Below are positions 51,001-60,000 of a DNA stretch of 60,000 nt, in pieces. This stretch comes from Hydractinia symbiolongicarpus. Lineage: Eukaryota; Cnidaria; Hydrozoa; Anthoathecata; Hydractiniidae. The translations under genes were made by a program, and so were the position numbers. The first letter of the stretch is position 1, and each line of letters begins with the position of its first letter. The stretch lies in contig NC_079875.1 in NCBI RefSeq assembly GCF_029227915.1, positions 3,784,001-3,844,000 on the forward strand, in the 5' to 3' direction. Below the pieces are notes generated by a model that saw nothing but the letters and a program-made list of their open reading frames with translations, searched no databases and was not told where the DNA came from.

Positions 51001-54000
51001 ACATAAAAAAAAATCGTCAAGTCACACAAAAAAGATTATTGCAAAATTTCCAGTTTCTAATGCATCATACCAAATTAGCTATTTAGTCTATTGCATACAG
51101 CAACCCTCCCAATGCGTAAACGTGCCGTGCATGATAACAATGCAGCGTTTTCGAATTTAAGAATTGAATATATTTCAAACGGCAACGTAACAGATGTAAT
51201 TGATTTAACTTTGTTAAAATTAAGGTTTATTATAACGACATCAACCACTTCGTAGCATTAAAAACAGTAGCAACGGAAAAATTACTTTTTACATTTTATA
51301 TTAATTCTTTTCCACGATATACACGCTGTATTTTATAAGAATAGTGTTTTTTTCGTTTCAGCCTTCATGTTCTTAACTTTCCCTGGTGTACTTCCCATTG
51401 CTTTGGAGAGAAAAAGGTTCAGTTTGTGAAATATATACGCAATAAAAAAGTAAACTTCTAATTAAATTTGTGCATCATACAAATTTTTATTAAAACAAAC
51501 AATCAAGCTTAAACATATTCTTAGAATATTCTGACCCATTGTTTAGAGTATATTCTTACAAAAAAAAGTTCTTTGACAAATACTATCCTTGTGGCCTAAA
51601 AATATATAATGCTTCAAGAAAGTAAAGCTTGCTATAAGTTGCTATAGCTATTGGCAAATTCTTTTTATACTTATTTAGAACAAACAATCGTGGTTGGACC
51701 TATTCTTAAGATATCTTTAACTGACGCTGAGTATATTCTTACAAAAAAAATACGTTCAGGCTGAAGACAAAACATATTTAACTTCACGTTATTCACCTAA
51801 ATTCATTTCTCTACCAGATAATCTAAACAACACACCTGTTTTTTCTTTCACTTTCTCAGTAGTAGCTAGCGTTCTGTGGATAAAAGTCCAATCAGTTTTT
51901 TACTTCAATTACTAAATTTCGTTCATCCCAACGAAAACAAATTGAAAATGTATAGCTAGCTACAATTGTCTGATACATTTCCAATCAGTTCTCTTTTTCA
52001 CGTTATATCATCGTACGTTTTTCTTCCTTATAACAAATATTTCTGACAACAACATAAACTTTTTTTTATACTTGCTCGACAACAACACAACAGTCGCTGT
52101 ACAACAACAGTTTTGTTTTTTACATTTCAGATTTAAATTATCATTCGAATTCGATAGTTTTTTTAAAAAAGAAGGCAACCGAACCTCAGTCCCAGAACAC
52201 AAAAATGATAGAAGAAACAAATAAGCTTTAATCTAACCTCATGATGAGTAAACATTGTGTGAAATAACTTTTTTCAGGATTACTTTGAAAAAGAGACAAT
52301 TTTTTTCGCTTTGGTTTTCATTTTTTAGTTGATAAACTTTGTTTCCGTGAGATACGGTGCGCACATAGTAAACCGGGGGGAAAATTAAATTATTCTATAT
52401 ATAACGACCAACGGGGCTTTTAAAACAAAAAAACAAATAAAAACATTTAAAAATAAAATAAAAATTAGCTTTAATAAAATAAAGAAAAAGAGTTTTATTT
52501 CTTAAAGTAATAAGTAAGGGGAATTAAATATTTAAATAGTAACCCCCTGATTTGCGTTTTTTTTAACTTGGTAAATTTTAGTGTAACGCCACGTCGTAAG
52601 AAAGTGACCCGTGATTTGTGTGACATGGCCTTGCCATGCGCACACAAGGCGTATTAATATATAAATATTGTTTAGATTTTATAAGGAAAAGAATCTTCAT
52701 TTTTCTTTACATTCTATTTCTAAGCTCCAGTGGTGATAGTCTCAGCTTTTAGGCAGACAATGCTGTAAATCTATTTACCAAAGTTTCATTAGTTTAGGTA
52801 AACACTTATAGTGCGGTTTTTTGGAAGAAAAATACTTTTCCAATTTTAACAAATTTGTTCCATAATTCGAAAGTCCAGAAGTCAAGAATAAAAATAAGTT
52901 TTTATAGCTAATAATACGCTTAAGCTTTCTGTGATTGTAACACAGAAGGGAGGATTAAATTTGTAAACAAATATAAAAACAGCTTACCGTTTTAGTTTTT
53001 TTCCTTACAGATGGACTACTGAAATCAGCTTTCTTGTAAAACTGTGCATTGTCAGCTGTATTTGAATGAGGTTTCCATCTTCTGAAAAATTCATCAATAA
53101 ACTGCTTGGTTTTTGGATCATCTCCATCTAATAAATTGGAGAAGTGCTCTTCAAGTTCTCTGATACTCTCGAATGCCAAAATGTAACTAAAAATCATAAA
53201 GTGCAATGACAAATTAAAATCCAAAAAATTTAGTTTTAGAGTTTGGCAGAGGAAATTTAAAAAAAAAAAGTAGCAAAAAGTACCAGATATGTACCAGAAC
53301 ATATAACATACCAGAAAAGTACCAGATATGTTTTTAACAACAAATTGAAAAGCTTTTACACAAATAAAAGTTAATAAGTTGTTTAAACATAATGACATAA
53401 CAACGAAAAAAACACATCCAGCGATCGAATTAAGGAATCGCAATTCGCTATTTTTGCAAACTTGCTATCGAAGTGAATAAAATACACAAATTTGCAATCT
53501 TAAAATGACATTTTTCTTGTATTTAGCAATATTTAATTTAACGGTAATAAAAAGTATAATGAAACAAGTATCACAAAACACGTTATTTTTTACCCACCAG
53601 TCTGTTTGTTTTTTATAAAAAGTATTTTTCAAAAAGTTTGACGTCAGTTTTGTCACAGGAAAAATCCCTGTTTTTAAATGCGCGCTATGATCCATTTTTT
53701 GCAATTTCTATTGAAATTTTGAGAGATTCAATCAGTTTCACACTTTTGTTTTTGAGGTGTAAATTTAAGAAATACAGAGATTTTTTGTTCGTTCATTCGC
53801 TCTTCTCCTCGCTTTTTAAGTTTTTTAAGAACTGAGGAAATAGATATCAACGACAAATAGATTTTTTTGTAAGTTCTTATTTATTTATTTATTCAGAAAT
53901 ATATAATAGTAAAAATACTTTTGCTTAATTGAACAGCTTTGACAAAAATTAATAAGGGCAAAATAGCCAGTCTCAAAACTGTTCGAAAGTGAGAGAAGGA

Positions 54001-57000
54001 GGTTGGTTGTACATTTGAATTCAAGTTAACTGGAAATGATATCACCTGTTTGTGCTGCAAAGTTTGCAAAAGGTGGGAGACAAGAATTTAAAAAAAACAC
54101 TCAGGGCTATCAGTTGATTTGAATCAGACGAGGGACACATTCAATTAGAAAAGATGGTGTGAAAGTGCATTGTAATAGTGCTTAGCATAAGGAGGCCATG
54201 GGATTGGAAGAGTCCAGTAAGTTTGGGGTGCTGCCTTATTTGGAAAGAGTTGTGAAGGAATCCCCAATTGGAAGAGGAGTACGCAAAAAAGGGCGATAAA
54301 GATTGTGCTTTTTCCGTGTCAAATTTCACTGAACTTATCATGTGGCTAAAAACGAACTTCTATTTAATGAGTACCCTGATCTGTTTAAAACTTATTGTAA
54401 GATTACAAATGGGAAAATGCCAAGTCCTGGAAAAGGTCACACAACTGACCGTGCGGGTGCTTTATTTATTGACGAGGTTGGAAATTACATGAAATCAGGA
54501 CTATTGGAAGAATTAGTAAATGTTCGCTTTTTTTCTGTACTTAGTGACAGCAGCACTGAAAGTGTGGCCATTGATGACGGAACTTGTTTACATCCTTTAT
54601 TTGGCACGTGGTGTTCCGAAAGTGACATTTTTTTCAATTGAAGATGCAAAAAACTCTGACACAAATAGCACCTTAGACAGGATTACTACAGCATCACATA
54701 ATACAAATTATTAGTTATAAAATTTAACACAAAACAACTTTTGAATGCGTATGTCAAAACATTAATAAAAATGTGGCAGTTTAAACAAATCAGGTATTTC
54801 AAGCTTTAAAATTTCTAAATTTCAAAGACGCCCTAAAAACACAATTCAGAACCATAATTCAAAACATCAAATATATATTTCACGTTTAGCAGTATTTGGA
54901 CAAACCAAACAATATGGAGACAATATCTAAAACAATAAATTACTAGACAGTCTTGGTCATGAATGGCATGCAATTGCACGCGCACGCCTCCGCACACGCC
55001 ATGTGAAATTCAGGCGTGCTCTTTATCACACGCCTTGTTCTACTTCGTACACACGCCAAGCAGAACTGAGCTATTTCAGAGTAATCCCTTACCCAGACTT
55101 TACCCAATTCATAATTGTTCTTCTGTGTTAAAATGTATCTCTAAAATGTATTTCTATTAAATACCCACCTTCATTAAAATTGCTGACGTGAGATACATTT
55201 TAAATGTTTTGCGTCGGCATTGCGTCGACAATATTTTTTTGTTTTTCAGTTGGCCAAAAATCGTCATTAACCTTTTATTGATCTCCTTAAGATGATGACA
55301 AATGGAAATGAAGTACAATTCCTATTGACCTACCTTCGCGATGGTGTACTTCTTAAGGTAATAGTTCTGTCCCAACTAGCTCTCTATGTTTTAAGATAAA
55401 CTGATTAGGAATTAAGTTGTACATGTGCTATTTACGAACTGAAGGTCAGGGCATCATTAAGTTGAATATCGCAGAAATCGCCGGTGACAGGCTTTGAAAA
55501 TGCTTGTCACAGGTACAGTTCAATGCAAAGCAAAACCGTACACGAGACTCAGTCGTTAGAGTCTTCGCAGAACATCTCTTCTCACAAAACCGAGGGCAAG
55601 GCTGACTTATTGCCTGCTGTGTCGTGTGGGAGACAGAACTTCCGGACTTTTTTTAATACGATATACAATTTTTTCGATTATTATTACTAAAAATATTTGA
55701 TTTCTCTTTTCCTTTTAAAAAGATTTTTTAAACTTTAATGAACATGTTTTTTCTTTGGTATTATTACATTACAAGAACATTCATCCGAAAGCTGTATAAG
55801 GTACAGGACACCTAAGCTCTCCCTTGTTCTGATTTTATTTAACTTGCATGGATGCCCACTCTTCTCGCATTATTCTCTGTGACGATGAAGACTGACTTGT
55901 GGCATGGTTCCAAATGGTCTTCCTTCTTTGTTGTTGTTTGAGTCTCAGTGTAATGCACCAGCCGAGCATAAGAGTGTCACCATGAAGGAAAGGGGCTGAC
56001 TTAATGTTCTCTATACCTTATGTTCTTCACCATTCATTTAAATTTCACAACAAAATTACGTCGGCAATTTTGTTGGCAACTACTATGCTTCAAAAACTCT
56101 GTGCTGCCGCTCTCCTGAGTGTAATAATTACACACCAAAATCGTAAGCTAGGTGTGCAATACTGATCGCACAACTGTATTAGTGTAGGCGTACGTACCAC
56201 TGCACGCGGGTGCAAATAATCATGACCAAGACTGCTAGACAAAACAACAATTAAACAAAAAGTAAAATAGATCTGACGCCAAAGAGAAATGGAAAATAAA
56301 CGGTTAAGCAAGAAGCATACTGACGACTATAGTTCAGTTATTTGGTCAGTCTGTTTATCATAAAATCAATAAAGATGGAGAGTTTTACATCTTAAGTCCA
56401 ACTCAAAATGTCCATCATCCTAGTTTTAGCCGGACCCATTTTCTTCATAAATCTCCCTAGCGGATTTCATGTTTTGGTCAGTCACCTACTGAAGTGCCTA
56501 ACAATAGATTACAATGTCATACCCCCACAGTGCAAACATTTTCTCACTGGTAAACTAACCCCAGTGATGTTTAAACTGTCTGTTTTGTGAAGTGTATAAG
56601 TTTCAATTATGGCTAAGGATATAGGCTAAGTGCTAAGCTCCAATTTTTTAAACAACAAAGCTACCACAGTGGGGTGTGCCATAAGCTGTCAATGCACAGC
56701 TCAAATACAACAATATTTGGTCAGGCATTTCTATAAAGACTACAGACTTGATCCAAGTCAAAGCTGCTGTGATTTACAATCACCATTTGCATTGGTAAGT
56801 TTTTAATCGCTAACTTAATTCACAAATGGCCTATTTAAGATACCACTCATTGCCTAACTAGGCGAGTTACCTACTTAGGCTGCCGTAGCCTAGTTATCTC
56901 TAGGTATATTAACTAGCTAGAAGCTAGCTATTTTAACCCTGCCAAAACTGACGTTAAGTTTTATTGCAACATTGTTTTTAGATAGATAGATAGATGTGCA

Positions 57001-57524
57001 TATTTTACATGGCTAGCCTCACAAATATCGAGGGATATACCCTGTCTATTATTTCCAGGAGGGGCCATGGCGTAGATGGAGAGTCCTAGAGTATTTAATG
57101 CTCATTTTGAGCTACGCAGACCCAATTAGAGCCCGCGCTCTACTAGACAACTCCCGGCAACATCCAACGGCCCACACAGTGTGCCATCTTCCCAATTTCC
57201 CTCACATGGCTTGGGTTAACCCGGGGCTATGGTAACATTCACTCGCCCATGTTGAATCGCCGTCAAGAGGAATCGAACCCCGGTCTCCCGCACAGAGTAC
57301 GAGAGCTATAACCACTAATCTACGGCGCCAAAACTTTACTTGGTACTTAAATTTGCGAATATAGGTAACCTGTTTCTGCTTCGCAATTCTTTGTATATTG
57401 ATAATAAGATAGCATCTAAAAACAAAAAAACATACTTGACAAGTTCCTCCCCTGCTGGAAATCCAAGTAAAACTGAAAGTTCATTTTGAACCCAATCGTC
57501 AAATCTCGCTGCTTCGTCCACCAT
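45088..57524 (-). CDS. TRIP4: Activating signal cointegrator 1 (TRIP4/ASC-1)
   Basis: Orthologue of TRIP4, a subunit of the ASC-1 complex (with ASCC1-3), known as a transcription coactivator and as part of the machinery that splits collided ribosomes. Exons in gene order: 57524-57436, 53186-52988, 49713-49522, 49450-49267, 49069-48954, 48884-48802, 48686-48490, 48139-48018, 47821-47722, 47638-47581, 47349-47228, 46450-46353, 45386-45284, 45143-45088. Phases join into 572 aa (human 581). Domains: an N-terminal helical region with ELVNYILAFESIRELEEHF; the C2HC5 zinc finger at about 188-235 (LPGRHACQCLAQKHKLINNC, CGRIVCEQEGSG, PCMFCGTLVC); VIDDEADYFTSD and FTIDFAGRK; and a C-terminal ASCH RNA-binding fold from about 428 (MCMSMHQPWASLLVQGIK, EGRSWYTAHRGRLWIAST). 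Intron 1 (4.2 kb) is full of hAT remains. Confidence 0.96.
45586..45910. repeat. 165-bp tandem duplication (TRIP4 intron 12)
   Basis: Two adjacent copies of a 165-base unit starting GTATGTATCCAATTTGTAAA (from 45586 and 45751), almost identical apart from CCAAAC versus CCGAAC. A third, short partial start lies just before the first copy. The unit length keeps a - strand frame open, but it is intronic. A recent duplication. Confidence 0.9.
46611..47092. mobile_element. Palindrome-rich inverted-repeat element (TRIP4 intron 11)
   Basis: The left end AATGGCTTGAATAAGCACCC pairs with the right end, complement AATGGCTTAAATAAGCGCC. Inside are several GCGCCTGTCTYRAATAAGC and AGGCGCTTATTC words in both orientations, giving nested hairpins. 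482 bases, no coding capacity. Shares the AATAAGCGCC core with the element at 27342-28152. Confidence 0.7.
49740..52987. other. TRIP4 intron 2, no feature recognised
   Basis: A 3.2-kb AT-rich intron with scattered poly-A and poly-T tracts. I found no exon-like sequence, terminal repeat or RNA gene in it. Confidence 0.5.
54030..54715 (+). pseudogene. hAT-family transposase relic (ZMYM6/ZNF862-like)
   Basis: Broken frames inside TRIP4 intron 1, antisense to it. An N-terminal Cys-rich piece (CLCCKVCKRWE, about 54045-54080) is followed by HKEAMG and a helical stretch. Then come TTDRAGALFIDEVGNYMKSG and FFSVLSDSSTES (54342-54580), and in the next frame VYILYLARGVPKVTFFSIED (54560-54650). The SDSSTE / VTFFSIED pattern is that of the catalytic-region start in hAT-derived proteins of the ZMYM6/KIAA1586/ZNF862 type. 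Frameshifts and the missing C-terminal half make it inactive. The family call is by recognition only. Confidence 0.65.
54948..56234. mobile_element. Non-autonomous hAT-type element, related to 1215-2308
   Basis: The ends are inverted: CAGTCTTGGTCATGA at the left (54948) and its complement at the right (ending 56234), each followed inward by TTGCAC and a GC-rich GCGTGC zone. A 5-bp direct repeat, CTAGA, flanks both ends (54943-54947 and 56235-56239). The interior, about 55180-56080, is a reverse-complement relative of 1215-2308: shared blocks include CTGACGTGAGATACA, TGCGTCGGCAT, GTCTTCGCAGAACATCTCTT and TTATTGCCTGCTGTGTCGTG. The two elements share an interior but have different ends. No transposase is encoded. 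Confidence 0.75.
56240..57055. other. Part of TRIP4 intron 1, no feature recognised
   Basis: Unassigned intronic DNA between the hAT element and the SINE. It contains a short GATAGATAGATAGAT run near 56981 and several CTAGCT palindromes near 56910. Confidence 0.4.
57060..57329 (-). mobile_element. tRNA-derived SINE
   Basis: On the - strand the head reads GGCGCCGTAGATTAGTGGTT (57329 downward), which carries an RNA polymerase III A-box. GGGGTTCGATTCC (57281-57269) matches the B-box, correctly spaced after it. About 190 bases of non-tRNA body follow, containing CCCCGGGTTAACCCAAGCC. The head looks like a degenerate tRNA, but the 270-base unit is a SINE and not a functional tRNA. It lies in TRIP4 intron 1, in the same orientation as the gene, about 110 bases after exon 1. 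Confidence 0.75.
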
Positions 57525-57895
57525 GTTTGTAGAATCGACCTGACCGGTGGACGGTAGATTTTAACTGGGCTATTTTTAGTACAACTCGTTCCCGGGCCTT
57601 TCACGATTCAGAAAATTTAGCCCTAAAATCCGGGAGTAAAGATAGGAAAAAAATCCAAATAAAAAGCTGACGTTTTTTATATTTTAAAGTTTTAATATCT
57701 TTAGCATACATTGTTATGGAGGGACTACTGTTAGCATTGTAGTATTAGCTACGTTCAAATGTCCAATGTTATTTTTTTACGCTAAGTGTCCAGTTTGTAT
57801 GTGTTTTCTTTATTGAAATGATTATGGTTCTTGTTTAGATATATGTATTTTCCGGAAAAAAATTAAATGACCAATAAAATATTATTCTAAATGTT
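57525..57895. other. TRIP4 upstream region
   Basis: Contains the TRIP4 5' UTR/promoter on the - strand. The ATG at 57524 is preceded by GATTCTACAAAC and, 18 bases up, by CACCGGTCAG, which could be a 3' splice site. No TATA-type signal stands out. Confidence 0.4.
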
Positions 57896-57900
57896 ATACC

Positions 57901-58258
57901 CAGGGGCGGCGCCACAATTTCCAAAGTTGAGATGTTAGTGACAATCAACTAGCGAAGCGAGTTGCCGAAACAACTGGTGTCCAGGGGGCGCTGTGAGCAA
58001 CCTGGTTGGGTCTAGGGGCGAAGCCCCAGGAATCCAACGCGTTTTTAGAGTCCTAAAACACGTAAAACGGCTATACCTTGGACTTCAGACTAAAAAATCG
58101 CATTATTTAGTGAGATAACCTGCAGGTTCTCTGGCTGAATAACATCAATTTTCATGCAGTGATAGAGACACTTATTGGCAGAAAATAAGAAATTATTACT
58201 TAGCAAAAAAGTGGGCTAAACCCCCCCCCCCCCAGCCCTCCTAGTGGCGCCGCCCCTG
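57901..58258. mobile_element. hAT-type MITE, 358 bp
   Basis: The inverted ends CAGGGGCGGCGCCAC and GTGGCGCCGCCCCTG are perfect. A 5-bp direct repeat ATACC flanks them (57896-57900 and 58259-58263). CAGGGGCGGCGCCA is a common hAT terminus. The interior has AGCGAAGCGAG and GGGGCGAAGCCCC palindromes and a C-run at 58221-58233. No coding capacity. Confidence 0.88.
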
Positions 58259-58263
58259 ATACC

Positions 58264-59220
58264 TGTTATTTCAAATCTAGAATTCGGCTCTCTCTGACTC
58301 TGTAAATGTCTGGTAAAAAAAACACGGAGGCCAAAATTTCATGCGCACGAGGTTGGGCGAAAAAAATCTCATGTACCTGATGTTTGTTTGGAACGGCGTT
58401 TTCATTTCATTCCATGTGCATGGCGAGCTTGGATGATATCTATCATATCGTATGGTTTTTTTAAAAGCTAATAACGCTCAATACACCTGCGATTTTAGCT
58501 TATTTTTCTGTTTTAATCCTATATCGTTAGAATTTCATTAAAACTCTATATTACTTCTTTTTATTTTGGTTTTTGCAGAATATATAAAGTCTAGGCAAGT
58601 TAACACCTTTGCATAGAGAAAACGTCCAGGGGTGTATATAGCTAGTAGTGCCTTTGATTTATAATGCCCTGTCAGTATTTTTCAAGATGAAAATGAAAGT
58701 ATAGCTAACTATGTAATAATGCTGTGTTAAGGTTTTTTGTTAGGTGAGGCAGGTTGTTTGTGCTATCCTAGTTAGCCACCAACAGTTAGGAAAATGCAAA
58801 CTCACTCAGAACATATGGACTTGTGCACACATATGCACAGGCAAAAAGTACACTCAATCATAGTGTCATGCTTTTCCTGCGCGTACAGAAATGGAGGTAA
58901 CTTTTCCGCTTAGTTTGTTTACATTTTTACCTCCATTTATGCACGTGCATTGGGCATTGCGTAATCACTTAGATGTGTGCGCAAGTAAATATTGGGACTG
59001 AGATTCCATGAATTAAACAAACCAATATCCTGGTCTGAATATCAAGTGGTACAACTTTCGACAACATTTTCAAAGTTTACACGTCCATGTTTGGGTAGCT
59101 GCAGATTTAACTTATCTTTGTTTAATTATCTTACTTAGCAGTATACATCAAATTAGCAGTCTTGCTTTTATTTTTCCTTGAGCGACTACAAAAAGTGTAG
59201 TGAGTTTAAGATTTATTGCC
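58264..59220. other. Non-coding, no gene recognised
   Basis: AT-rich DNA. A short inverted repeat AAATGGAGGTAA / TTACCTCCATTT lies at about 58889-58938. Nothing else was identified. Confidence 0.4.
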
Positions 59221-59227
59221 AGTTTTG

Positions 59228-59778
59228 TAAGGTGAAATCCTTCAATTAGAAGACTTACAGCGTAACTACATCAAAAAAATCCAAGAAGGGTATGGACTAT
59301 CATGTACCAATGCTCTATGTCACTTCTACTTGTACTCTCTCCAATGTAGAAGAGAACGATACTGTATTATATATGTATGGAAAATCCTTGAAAATCTAGT
59401 TCTCAACCTTTCTGTGCCCATAATTGTAAAATAATCAACTGACAGAAAAGGGCGTTCCTGTTATATAGAATCTAAACCTCAAAAGCCCCCAAAGCTATTC
59501 ACTCTCTGAAACTCACCAGCTTTTGAACCAATGGATCTCATTTATTCAACCAAATGCCGAAAGAGATCAGATAAATAACTCAATGTACTACAAGTTGCGT
59601 CAAAAAACAGCTGGATAATTTCCTGTCATTGATCCCTGATGATCCGTACACAACTCTTACATCAAACAGTATTGTAGACATGGTACACTTGGACCCCGAA
59701 AGAGTCTTAGCTGTGCCCTCTACGTTCATTTCAGGGTGGAATCCTGGAGTAAGAAGATTTGCTAAAGGCGGCAACTCA
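59228..59778 (+). pseudogene. C-terminal fragment of a LINE reverse transcriptase ORF
   Basis: One or two frames give LEDLQRNYIKKIQ, then LYSLQCRRERYCIIYVWKIL, then LFNQMPKEIR, then KKQLDNFLSLIPDDPY before a stop at the end. This succession is the usual tail of non-LTR reverse-transcriptase proteins (the LYSLxRRRERY...YVWKIL and LDxFLxxIPDxPY motifs). The FADD catalytic core lies outside the fragment and there are internal stops, so it is a truncated relic. It differs from the LINE at 28500-32055, which lacks these motifs. Confidence 0.75.
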
Positions 59779-60000
59779 TTGTCACCTCATTGAAAGTCAA
59801 CACAAGTAAATTTTTAATCCTGGGCCCCAAGACCTATGCTTCATAAAATTATGCAGAGGTGCTTTCCATACTTATGTTGTCACAAGAAAGGATAGCCGTA
59901 ACTAAAATACATTGTTTTTTTTCATCTACCTGTTTATTTTTGCTCACTTCCCTGTTGTCTTTATCAAATTTACCTATAGAGTAGGCTGGTTGCTATCTTC

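Noticed and set aside
52955-53443. 162-codon protein on the - strand
   Set aside because: Only its C-terminal half (52988-53186) is TRIP4 exon 2; the rest is intron read through the acceptor.
57269-57329. Free-standing tRNA gene
   Set aside because: A and B boxes are present, but the cloverleaf is degenerate and the unit continues into a SINE body.

Overview
This is animal nuclear DNA, not prokaryotic. It is AT-rich and its genes are split into many small exons with GT...AG introns. The protein sequences, the mixture of hAT-type, TTAA-type, LINE and Polinton-like remains, and the compact intron-rich gene layout suggest a cnidarian, most likely a hydrozoan or other medusozoan. That placement is inference from general similarity; I could not run a search.

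Four conserved genes account for the coding content. I built each by following reading phase across every splice junction. On the + strand, SCAPER (4649-20235, 33 exons, about 1407 aa) is followed after 940 bp by ALDH7A1/antiquitin (21176-33019, 18 exons, 534 aa). On the - strand, TRIP4/ASC-1 (57524-45088, 14 exons, 572 aa) is followed after about 800 bp by a p97-adaptor-like protein with PUB, UBA and UBX domains (44283-33318, 13 exons, about 416 aa). The two tandem pairs converge: the ALDH7A1 stop and the UBX-gene stop are about 300 bp apart. SCAPER and TRIP4 both act on ribosome-linked mRNA or translation quality control, ALDH7A1 is lysine catabolism, and the UBX gene is ubiquitin/p97 biology, so there is no single pathway.

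Most of the rest is mobile DNA. 1215-2308 is a hAT-type non-autonomous element with a relic BED-finger ORF. 3244-4489 is a TTAA-flanked inverted-repeat element. 12709-13735 and 27342-28152 are inverted-repeat elements inside introns. 28500-32055 is a broken CR1/L2-like LINE inside an ALDH7A1 intron. About 33540-37800 is a GC-richer insert in the last intron of the UBX gene and carries a decayed protein-primed family-B DNA polymerase. 46611-47092 is a palindrome-rich element in a TRIP4 intron. 54030-56234 holds hAT relics in TRIP4 intron 1. 57060-57329 is a tRNA-like SINE, 57901-58258 a small hAT MITE, and 59228-59778 a LINE reverse-transcriptase tail.

Several tandem repeats deserve attention. 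Two of them (19024-19743 in SCAPER and 41501-41900 in the UBX gene) appear to have grown out of an exon/5' splice-site junction. No CRISPR array, operon promoter or rRNA gene was seen, and I recognised no free-standing tRNA gene.
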